Shown: piece by piece, positions 7,432 through 14,816 of the stretch
Layout: each line of letters begins with the position of its first letter
Numbering within the stretch: position 1 is the stretch's first letter
NCBI RefSeq assembly: GCF_000762405.1
Contig: NZ_JRPQ01000115.1
Location: 1-45,976 of the forward strand
DNA: 45,976 nucleotides
Direction of reading: 5' to 3'
DNA from: Hoylesella timonensis S9-PR14
Lineage (GTDB): Bacteria > Bacteroidota > Bacteroidia > Bacteroidales > Bacteroidaceae
The notes under the pieces: model-generated
Told to the model about the DNA's origin: nothing
Database searches by the model: none
The model's input: only the letters and a program-made list of their open reading frames with translations
Made by a program: the position numbers and the translations under genes

Positions 7432-10023
7432 ATGATTTATCCACACAACTTTGAAAGCAAAATTAGCTTCGACCAAATAAGGGCAATGCTCAAAAACGCA
7501 TGTTTATCAACCATGGGACAAGAACAGGTTGATAAGATGACTTACTCCACTCGCATAGAAGAAATTAGCCAATGGCTGCAACAAATCTGCGAGTTGCAAA
7601 GAGTAATGGAAGAAGAGGAACGGTTTCCGCTACAATATTTCTTCGATATGCGGACAGCTTTGGCACGCATACGATTGGAGAACACACACTTGGAGGAAGA
7701 AGAACTGTTTGATTTGCATCGCTCTTTAGACACCATCTTTCGCATGGTGAACTTGCTCAGACAAGGCGAGGATGGAGAAAACTTGTCCGATGAGGCGCCA
7801 AATGGTGAGGACACCGACTCGGCACCCATGACTTACCGTTATCCTGTTTTATCGAAGCTAACGGAGAAGGTAACGTTGTTTCCACAAATCCTACAGCGGA
7901 TTGACCAGATTTTGGATAAATTAGGACATATTCGTGACAATGCCACACCTGCCTTGGCACAAATCCGTATGGAATTGAAGCGAGCCGAAGGGAGCGTTTC
8001 GCGCACACTCAATAGCATCTTGCGCACTGCACAGAGTGACGGACTTGTCGACCAAGATGTGGCTCCTACCTTACGTGACGGTAGGTTGGTTATACCTATT
8101 GCTCCCGGCATGAAGCGCAAAATAAAAGGAATTGTGCACGATGAGTCGGCAACAGGACGCACCGTATTTATCGAACCTACCGAGGTGGTAGAAGCTAACA
8201 ATCGTATCAGAGAACTCGAAGCCGAAGAGCGCAAGGAGGTAATACGTATTTTGACAGCCGTGACGCAAAGCATCAGACCACGTATTCCGCAACTGTTGCA
8301 GGCATATCGCATGTTGGGAAACATCGAATTTATCTATGCTAAAGCACAATTGGCAAAACAAACAAAAGCCATAGCCCCCACGATTGAAGCACAACCACTC
8401 ATCGACTGGATAGGTGCAGTGCATCCCTTGTTGCGCCAGTCGTTAGCCAAACAAGGCAAGAAAGTGGTGCCATTGGACATTACACTGACTGCCGAAAAGC
8501 GCATCCTCATCATCTCTGGACCGAATGCTGGTGGTAAGTCGGTGTGTCTCAAGACTGCCTGCCTACTGCAATACATGCTACAATGCGGACTGTGCATACC
8601 CGTTGGCGAACGTTCGAAGGCAGGGGTGTTTGAACATATCATGATAGATATTGGCGATGAACAAAGCATTGAGAACGATTTGAGTACTTATTCGAGTCAT
8701 CTGCTGAACATGAAAAACATGATGAAAACGGCAAACGACCGCACACTACTACTGATTGACGAGTTCGGAACGGGCACCGAACCGCAGATAGGGGGTGCCA
8801 TTGCCGAGGCGGTGCTACAACAGTTTTGCAACAAAAAGGCGTGGGCAATCGTCACCACTCACTACCAAAACCTGAAACATTTTGCCGACTCGCACCCCAT
8901 GGTGGTGAATGGTGCGATGCTATACGACCGTCACGAGATGCAAGCCTTGTTCCAATTGGCGATTGGACAGCCTGGAAGTAGCTTTGCTATCGAGATAAGT
9001 AGGAAGATTGGCTTACCTGAAGAGGTGATTCGTCAGGCATCCGAAATCGTTGGAACAGATTACATCCAAAGCGATAAATATTTGCAAGATATCGTGCGCG
9101 ACAAGCGATATTGGGAGAATAAACGCCAAACAGTTCGGCTACTCGAGAAAGAATTAGAGAGAAAAACGGCACGATACGAACAGGACATCAAAGACTTGGA
9201 ACAAGAACGAAAGTTGATTGTCAAGCGTGCCAAGCAGCAAGCGGACGATTTGTTGCAAGAGAGTAACAAACGCATAGAGAATGCTATACGTGAAATAAGG
9301 GAACAGCAGGCAGAAAAAGAAGCTACCAAAAAGATACGCCAAGAACTGAAAACCTTTGAAAAGGGGTTGCAACAAGAGACTACAAATGCCAAAAGTGGCG
9401 TGATGAGCGATGAAGATTTTGCCAAAAAGGTAGCGCAAATGAAACAGCGCAAGGAGCGAAGAGAGAAACGAAAAAATGATCGTGAAGCACAAAAGCAAAA
9501 GGAAGAGCAAGCCAACAAACAGGTTGCTGCAACTAAGAAGAGTGCTGACACCTTTGCTGTGGGCGATGAAGTGCGAATGATTGGACTGACAACGGTGGGA
9601 ACCATAGTGCAGGTAGAGGGGAAAATGGCTACTGTAGTCTTTGGCGATATGCGCACCAAGGTACGGAGCACCCGATTGGAACATGCGACACAAACATCAA
9701 CTTCGCCATCTCGTGAAGAACGATTAGGGGCAGTGAAGGTAAGCAGAACAACACGCGACACGATAGACACGCATCGAAAAGCATTTAAGCAAGAGTTAGA
9801 TGTGCGAGGCATGAGAGGCGACGAGGCGTTGAATGCCGTACAGTATTACATTGATGATGCCATCTTAATGGGAGTGAGTCAGGTGCGCATCCTGCATGGG
9901 AAAGGCAACGGTATCTTGCGCCAACTCATTCGTGACTACCTCGCAAGCGTCCCCAACGTGGTGCAATATCGGGACGAGCATGTACAGTTTGGTGGGGCAG
10001 GCATCACAGTTGTGGAACTTTGA
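7432..10023 (+). CDS. mutS2: MutS2 family ATPase/endonuclease
   Basis: 863 residues, full length for MutS2. The order is a core/clamp region (about 1-330), a MutS-type ATPase with Walker A SGPNAGGKS (about 362-370) and Walker B LLLIDEFGTGTE (about 438-449), a long charged coiled coil (about 545-690), and a C-terminal Smr domain with LDVRGMRGDEAL (about 786) and the loop LHGKGNGILR (about 822). MutS2 proteins suppress recombination and, in Firmicutes (RqcU), split collided ribosomes; which role holds here is not known. The gene is convergent with the esterase gene at 10129. It marks the return to conserved chromosomal DNA after the mobile module. Confidence 0.95.
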   Translation: MIYPHNFESKISFDQIRAMLKNACLSTMGQEQVDKMTYSTRIEEISQWLQQICELQRVMEEEERFPLQYFFDMRTALARIRLENTHLEEEELFDLHRSLDTIFRMVNLLRQGEDGENLSDEAPNGEDTDSAPMTYRYPVLSKLTEKVTLFPQILQRIDQILDKLGHIRDNATPALAQIRMELKRAEGSVSRTLNSILRTAQSDGLVDQDVAPTLRDGRLVIPIAPGMKRKIKGIVHDESATGRTVFIEPTEVVEANNRIRELEAEERKEVIRILTAVTQSIRPRIPQLLQAYRMLGNIEFIYAKAQLAKQTKAIAPTIEAQPLIDWIGAVHPLLRQSLAKQGKKVVPLDITLTAEKRILIISGPNAGGKSVCLKTACLLQYMLQCGLCIPVGERSKAGVFEHIMIDIGDEQSIENDLSTYSSHLLNMKNMMKTANDRTLLLIDEFGTGTEPQIGGAIAEAVLQQFCNKKAWAIVTTHYQNLKHFADSHPMVVNGAMLYDRHEMQALFQLAIGQPGSSFAIEISRKIGLPEEVIRQASEIVGTDYIQSDKYLQDIVRDKRYWENKRQTVRLLEKELERKTARYEQDIKDLEQERKLIVKRAKQQADDLLQESNKRIENAIREIREQQAEKEATKKIRQELKTFEKGLQQETTNAKSGVMSDEDFAKKVAQMKQRKERREKRKNDREAQKQKEEQANKQVAATKKSADTFAVGDEVRMIGLTTVGTIVQVEGKMATVVFGDMRTKVRSTRLEHATQTSTSPSREERLGAVKVSRTTRDTIDTHRKAFKQELDVRGMRGDEALNAVQYYIDDAILMGVSQVRILHGKGNGILRQLIRDYLASVPNVVQYRDEHVQFGGAGITVVEL

Positions 10024-10128
10024 GAATGATGTCAAAAGAGAACTGGCGCACCTTTCTTCCGTCAAGTCACCAAACCACACAGGAAAAGTAAGCCTCCAAG
10101 CAAGCACACATCTGGTTGTTATGCAGCA

Positions 10129-11139
10129 TCAATAAGCACTGTTCAGGAACAAAGCGACACTTTTCACGGCTTCGTGAAAGGCTGTAGGTTGTCCCGGTAC
10201 GGTAATAAACAGATGAGTTGCTGTGGGATATACCTCATAAATAACAGGGCGATGAAGTTTTTTCAGTCGACATACCAGTTCTTTGGTTTGGTCGAACAAG
10301 ATATCATGACCTGCTGAAATAAAGAGAGTTGGTGGCAATTGGCTCAACATCTCGTCACTTGCCAATCCTACGGACGCCAGTGGATGGCGCACTTGTTGCC
10401 CACCATAGGCTTCATTGAAGGCTTCCAGTAGTTCGGCATCATTGCCATAACCTTTCCCATACGTTGTCCATGAATCGGTGTACTCGGTAAAAAGCTTTGT
10501 AACAGGATAAATGGGTATCACTTTGGCAATTCCTTGTACCGACAAAGCCGTTGCCAAAGCCAAGTTGCCACCAGCACTATCACCCCCTATCGCTATTTGT
10601 GTAGTATCGCATCCCCACTCTGCGGCATGCTTACGAAGGTATTTTATGGCTCTTTGGCAATCTTCCAAAGGGGCTGGAAAAGGATGTTTGGGGGAGAGTT
10701 TGTAATCGAGTGCTGCCACAACACAATTGGCTTCTATTGCGACCGCTGCGCAAAATTGAGCACAACTGTTAATACTTCCAAAGCACCAACCACCACCATG
10801 CAGATAAAGCAAAAGGGGACACTTTTCACGCACAGCGTTTTTAGGCATATATATACAAATGTCGGGTGTAGGATAAAAAGCATGCAGCGAATCTGGTAGC
10901 TTGCTTGCATGGTTTCTACTCTGTCGTATTTGCTGTAATTGTGTGTCATCTCCATTGATTGCTGCACGTACAGCCAACATTTGAAGATGCTGCAATCCCA
11001 GTTTCATATGAGTTAAAAACGCTTGTTGTTCTTGCAACATCTTGTGCTGCAACACAGAATCAACACTTGCACCTTGAACACTTTGAAAAGGTAAAATCAT
11101 TTGTAATAAGAAGAAAATGTAGGTCAATCGTACTTTCAT
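10129..11139 (-). CDS. Secreted alpha/beta hydrolase, HSL/acetyl-esterase family
   Basis: 336 residues from the ATG at 11139. This start gives a signal peptide (MKVRLTYIFFLLQMILPFQSVQG), and the promoter box at 11189-11196 supports it; a longer frame to 11214 would overlap the promoter. The hormone-sensitive-lipase hallmarks are present: the oxyanion motif LHGGGW (about 114), nucleophile GGDSAGG (Ser about 188), and an acid/histidine pair in HDILFDQ and ATHLF near the C-terminus. It should hydrolyse carboxyl esters in the periplasm or at the cell surface; the natural substrate is unknown. It is a single gene. Confidence 0.88.
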   Translation of the reverse strand: MKVRLTYIFFLLQMILPFQSVQGASVDSVLQHKMLQEQQAFLTHMKLGLQHLQMLAVRAAINGDDTQLQQIRQSRNHASKLPDSLHAFYPTPDICIYMPKNAVREKCPLLLYLHGGGWCFGSINSCAQFCAAVAIEANCVVAALDYKLSPKHPFPAPLEDCQRAIKYLRKHAAEWGCDTTQIAIGGDSAGGNLALATALSVQGIAKVIPIYPVTKLFTEYTDSWTTYGKGYGNDAELLEAFNEAYGGQQVRHPLASVGLASDEMLSQLPPTLFISAGHDILFDQTKELVCRLKKLHRPVIYEVYPTATHLFITVPGQPTAFHEAVKSVALFLNSAY

Positions 11140-11188
11140 GAAACACGGTATTGATGATATATGCCAAGGAAACTCTCCCTTGTAACTG

Positions 11189-11196
11189 CAAAGATA
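11189..11196 (-). promoter_or_regulatory. -7 box of the esterase gene
   Basis: TATCTTTG on the minus strand, 50 bases before the ATG at 11139. A TTG lies upstream, but only 15 bases away, shorter than the usual 19-20, so only the -7 box is well supported. Confidence 0.5.
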
Positions 11197-11318
11197 CTCA
11201 TTTTTTGAAAACAATGGCGCTCATCCTACAAATAACCTACCGACTTTTCATCCTTCATTAAGCATTATTGTAAGCTGGAGAAAAGAGCAAAACGCAATGG
11301 CTGTCAACAGCAAACGAA

Positions 11319-11347
11319 AACAGGAGGCGCTGTTAGAACCTCCTGTT
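11319..11347 (-). terminator. Terminator of the BtuB-like gene
   Basis: Perfect 9-bp stem AACAGGAGG/CCTCCTGTT (11319-11327 and 11339-11347) with an 11-base loop. It is followed on the minus strand by TTTTCGTTT and sits 36 bases past the stop of the receptor gene. Confidence 0.7.
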
Positions 11348-11382
11348 GACGACTATCATAATAGCAAATAAAAGATGAACTA

Positions 11383-13449
11383 TTATAAGGTAAGGGCAGC
11401 ACCAGCCACTATCCAGATTCCTGGTTGTGGCACATTGCCTGCGTCCATGTAGGTTTTGTTCAAGACGTTATTGGCATTGAGGTACACCTTCCAGTTACTT
11501 TCGCTCCACGTCAGACGTGCGTCCACCACGCTATAAGGCTTGTACGAGTGAGCCACTCCCTCTCTGTCCTTGTAGCTTCCCATACGGTCGAGATAACGAC
11601 AAGACACACCTAAATCCAATTTGCCAATGAGATGTAGCTGTGCATCAGCCACCAACTTGTGCTTGAGATATTCTAAGACATATTTGCTGACAATGCCTTT
11701 TTCCTCCTTGTGGTCTTGATTGATAAACGAATATCCCAAAGACACTTTCTTCAAGAAGCGCTGTGAAGGCAGAATGTGCAAGAAATTAAAGTCGAAACTG
11801 CTCTCAACACCCAACGAATTAATCACGCCAAAGTTGACACTCTTCCACACCAATTCATTTTTTTCATTGCGAGTACCGTCTTGTATCCAGTCTATCAGGT
11901 TTTTGTGATGATTGTAATACACGGCAGCCTTGGCATTGATGTAAGGGTTGCCAAACTTGATACCTCCCTCGAGGGCGGACAGTTCCTCTGGTTTGAGGTG
12001 TTTGTCTGCCTTGTGACCACCTACAGAATAAAACAATTCCGTCATGGATGGCATGCGCAGTGAGGTGTTGTACGAGGCATAGAGCTTAAAGGCATCACCG
12101 ATGCGATAGCTCATATCTACCCCTGGATACACACGCATGTTCATGTTCGCCTGACTGTTTTTCACAGCAATCAAGCCCGCTGAGAGGGTGAACCTATTGA
12201 GCAGCACGTTATGTTCAAATACAAATTGCGTATTGGTGCGTTGCAATCCGTTGGTGTACTGACGGTCAGTGCCATGAATGGGCTGTGGGTTTTCGAGCTT
12301 CTCCCCAAGATTTCCACTCATCAAGTCTTCATGTCTCAGCTCAGCACCGAAGGCTGTTCTACCTCCAACCCAATCAAAGTAGGCATTCAGATTGACACCA
12401 TACACGTCGGTTCTGTGGTAGTTGAAAGGATATTTGTTAGGCTCTCCACGAAACAACTCAAACCTATCCATGCCTCGGTTCCAATAAACAGACGGGCGAA
12501 GATGGAATTTACCTTGCTTGTTTTCGGCTTGTATGGCTGTGAATGTCTTGAAAGTATGCTCAAACTGGTTGTCCCATTTCACGCCATAGAACGTGTTCGA
12601 ACCAAAATCTTTCAAGCTCATGCCGGCATGCCACTTTACATCAACCCAACTGTCTTGATAGCTTCCTTGATAAAACGACTTGAGCGTACGGTAATCAGCA
12701 TTCAGGTTTCCTGCCTTGCTACGTGAATAACCATCGCTTCGAGTTGCCGAAAGAGAAAGCTGGTTGTTCCACTTGTCACGGGCGATATTGCCCCTTAGAC
12801 CTGTGGAGAGATAGCCATACGAGCCACTTTCCATACGAGCTGTGAGTGAAGTGTGGGCTGCTGCCTTGGTGACAATGTTGATGGCACCCAACAAGGAAGA
12901 TGTGCCATAAACCCGACCTGCTGGGCCTTCCAAGACTTCTATGCGTTCGATTTCGCTCAAATCGACAGGAATGTCGAACGCATTGTGCGCAGTTTGCGCA
13001 TCGCAGATATTGATACCATTCAACAGAATGGTGACCTGCTCCGAGTTTCCGCCACGAATACCCACATCGGTCAATGCACCCAAGGGTCCTTTCTGGCGGA
13101 CATCTACCCCTATTGCTAATTTCAATAGGTCATTAACACTTTGTACCGGAGCCGAATCAATATCCTTTCGGCTCAGTACAGTTACCATTCTCGATTGCTG
13201 ACTAACGGTCAGCGGAGCGCGAGAGCCTGTGACGACTACTTCGCTCAGTTTCACTGCTTGGCTTGTAAGTTGGTCATTGGGCAAGTTACGGCATACACTT
13301 ACACCGTCTGCCTTTGCGTAAGTCAATGTGCTTACGCTGAGAACACTAATTAAAACTTCTTTACCAAGAGCAGCGAAGAGCGAATATCCTTTGCGGTTAA
13401 AATGCTTGAACCACAGCGGATTGCGCTTGTTAAACTGTTCTTTTACCAT
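11383..13449 (-). CDS. TonB-dependent outer-membrane receptor, BtuB-like
   Basis: 688 residues. After a long signal region (HFNRKGYSLFAALGKEVLISVLSVSTLTYAKA, a form I associate with Bacteroidales BtuB-like receptors) comes the plug: VKLSEVVVTGSRAP (about 67), then VNDLLKLAIGVDVRQKGPLG and IERIEVLEGPAGRVYGTSSLLGAINIVT (about 165-195). The rest is a 22-strand-type barrel ending in an aromatic-poor AGAALTL. Its substrate is probably a corrinoid, judged by this resemblance. It follows thiamine pyrophosphokinase by 68 bases, but a promoter box and hairpin in that gap suggest separate expression. I see no cobalamin riboswitch, and none would fit in 68 bases. Thiamine-related uptake is the alternative. 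Confidence 0.85.
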   Translation of the reverse strand: MVKEQFNKRNPLWFKHFNRKGYSLFAALGKEVLISVLSVSTLTYAKADGVSVCRNLPNDQLTSQAVKLSEVVVTGSRAPLTVSQQSRMVTVLSRKDIDSAPVQSVNDLLKLAIGVDVRQKGPLGALTDVGIRGGNSEQVTILLNGINICDAQTAHNAFDIPVDLSEIERIEVLEGPAGRVYGTSSLLGAINIVTKAAAHTSLTARMESGSYGYLSTGLRGNIARDKWNNQLSLSATRSDGYSRSKAGNLNADYRTLKSFYQGSYQDSWVDVKWHAGMSLKDFGSNTFYGVKWDNQFEHTFKTFTAIQAENKQGKFHLRPSVYWNRGMDRFELFRGEPNKYPFNYHRTDVYGVNLNAYFDWVGGRTAFGAELRHEDLMSGNLGEKLENPQPIHGTDRQYTNGLQRTNTQFVFEHNVLLNRFTLSAGLIAVKNSQANMNMRVYPGVDMSYRIGDAFKLYASYNTSLRMPSMTELFYSVGGHKADKHLKPEELSALEGGIKFGNPYINAKAAVYYNHHKNLIDWIQDGTRNEKNELVWKSVNFGVINSLGVESSFDFNFLHILPSQRFLKKVSLGYSFINQDHKEEKGIVSKYVLEYLKHKLVADAQLHLIGKLDLGVSCRYLDRMGSYKDREGVAHSYKPYSVVDARLTWSESNWKVYLNANNVLNKTYMDAGNVPQPGIWIVAGAALTL

Positions 13450-13458
13450 TGTTATTTA

Positions 13459-13502
13459 TTAAAAAATCGCTGCAAAGGTAAATATTTTTTGCGATTTTTT
13501 AA
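13459..13502 (-). promoter_or_regulatory. Promoter -7 box inside a 12-bp inverted repeat
   Basis: TTAAAAAATCGC (13459-13470) and GCGATTTTTTAA (13491-13502) are exact reverse complements around 20 bases. That loop contains TACCTTTG (13473-13480, minus), 24 bases before the BtuB-like ATG. The hairpin ends in T-runs in both directions, so it could terminate the pyrophosphokinase transcript. As a DNA palindrome it could instead be an operator around the promoter. No good -33 box lies at the right distance. Confidence 0.5.
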
Positions 13503-13517
13503 TCCTGCAAGTCGAGT

Positions 13518-14168
13518 TTATTTGGGTTCGTGCGTGCGATAAACCAAATAATCTCCATCAGATTGAATGCTGAACGATGCATCTTCTGCCTCGTTGAGCG
13601 TGCCTTCCCACCAACTTTTATACGCATGCGATTGCCACCGCAAGCCCTTATTTTCGATACGCTGACATGAAAAATTAAAAATACTTACTTGCTGTTTGGC
13701 AAACGACTCAAAGGTGCAATCGCCATGACAAGGCACAAACGTGCCGTAATCGGTGACCATGACAGGCTGCACACCGTAGGATTGAAAATACCGCAGCAAT
13801 AAAGAGATGTTTCCCAAAGTATGATCCTCGCGCTTGCCCGTCGCTCCCAAATAGGCGATGCGGCTGTAGTTGCGACTGACACAATAACGGGTGGCCTTGG
13901 TAAGGTCGTTGTCTTCCTGCTCATGCTCAACATGCAGCACGTCATGAAATTGTAGTTTGGCTGCATCAGACATCGAATCACCATCGCCAACCACGGCTTC
14001 CACCTTATTATGTAACGAGGGATGCAGCAACTCGATGGCACTGTCGCAACACACGATGCGTGGTGCTTGCTGCAAGATTTGAGTGGGAACGGCATGCTGC
14101 GGATAATCTCCGCCCGCTAAAACCACCACGTCAAAATTGGTTGATGAGTTGATGAGCTGGTAATTCAT
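13518..14168 (-). CDS. Thiamine pyrophosphokinase
   Basis: 216 residues from the ATG at 14168, which overlaps the upstream transporter stop as ATGA. It transfers pyrophosphate from ATP to thiamine, giving TPP. Family motifs are clear: VVLAGGDYP (about 16), VVGDGDS (about 64-70), the metal/ATP site EQEDNDLTKA (about 85-95) and YLGATGKREDHTLGN (about 107-121). The C-terminal beta-domain (about 150-216) completes the TPK fold. Last gene of the riboswitch-led operon OMR1-pnuT-TPK: imported thiamine is trapped by phosphorylation. In Bacteroides this gene is often called tnr3. Confidence 0.92.
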   Translation of the reverse strand: MNYQLINSSTNFDVVVLAGGDYPQHAVPTQILQQAPRIVCCDSAIELLHPSLHNKVEAVVGDGDSMSDAAKLQFHDVLHVEHEQEDNDLTKATRYCVSRNYSRIAYLGATGKREDHTLGNISLLLRYFQSYGVQPVMVTDYGTFVPCHGDCTFESFAKQQVSIFNFSCQRIENKGLRWQSHAYKSWWEGTLNEAEDASFSIQSDGDYLVYRTHEPK

Positions 14169-14749
14169 GACGCTGCTTGTTTCATCATCGACTTCCACTT
14201 AAAGTACCCTAACACGGCAATAACGACATAAAGTCCGTACAATCCTGCCTTGAAAGGAATGCCCTTGTACACATACAGAGCGGTGCAAACCACGTCGACC
14301 ACTATCCAAAAGAGCCATTGCTCCACATACTTGCGCGCCAAAGCCCATAAGCCTACGAAGCTGAGTGCATTGGTGAAGCTGTCAAGCAGGGGTACATTGC
14401 TGTTGGTAAAGCGCACCAACACATAATAAGTGGCGCCCCATGCCAAGGCGAAAAACAAGAAAACAGGCAGATAACGCTTGCCGGGCATGCGCGTAATGGG
14501 CACTTCTTGCTTTTTTTGATTGAAGAGTTTGCTACCCCACTTCCATGCAATATATCCGTAAATGGCAGCCAACGTGTAATACACTGCCATGCCCGCATCT
14601 CCGTATAAGCCATGCTTCCAATACAAAAACACGTCCATGGCAGGCATCACGATACCCACTATCCACAGCCAAATGCTGGCTTTATATTCCAAATAGATAT
14701 AGACAAGTCCCAAAATGGTGGTGACTATATCCAACCAATCGAATGTCAT
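14165..14749 (-). CDS. pnuT: PnuC-family thiamine transporter (PnuT)
   Basis: 194 residues with about seven hydrophobic segments and the PnuC-family pattern: aromatic-rich helices, YLEYKASIWLWIVGIV (about 18-33) and, near residue 145, WLFWIVVDVVCTALYVYKG. Relatives carry unphosphorylated vitamins across the inner membrane by facilitated diffusion. Position between a TPP-riboswitch-controlled outer-membrane receptor and thiamine pyrophosphokinase identifies thiamine, not nicotinamide riboside, as the likely substrate. It overlaps the kinase gene by four bases (ATGA). A terminator-like hairpin precedes it at 14764-14800. Confidence 0.88.
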   Translation of the reverse strand: MTFDWLDIVTTILGLVYIYLEYKASIWLWIVGIVMPAMDVFLYWKHGLYGDAGMAVYYTLAAIYGYIAWKWGSKLFNQKKQEVPITRMPGKRYLPVFLFFALAWGATYYVLVRFTNSNVPLLDSFTNALSFVGLWALARKYVEQWLFWIVVDVVCTALYVYKGIPFKAGLYGLYVVIAVLGYFKWKSMMKQAAS

Positions 14750-14763
14750 GTTATAAAAATAAG

Positions 14764-14800
14764 CCCACCTCCTTGTGCTTTTCTACGCCAAAGAGGTGGG
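14764..14800 (-). terminator. Intra-operon terminator-like hairpin before pnuT
   Basis: CCCACCTC (14764-14771) and GAGGTGGG (14793-14800) form a perfect 8-bp stem with a 21-base loop. On the minus strand it is followed by CTTATTTTTATAAC and then the pnuT ATG. It may terminate part of the transcript after the receptor gene, so that receptor is made in excess of transporter and kinase, or stabilise the upstream mRNA. Confidence 0.55.
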
Positions 14801-14816
14801 TAAGATTTGATATTTA

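Noticed and set aside
9060..9812. Open frame of 250 codons antisense to mutS2
   Set aside because: It is opposite the Lys/Glu-rich coiled coil, which gives Ser/Phe/Leu-rich antisense frames without stops; mutS2 itself is unmistakable.
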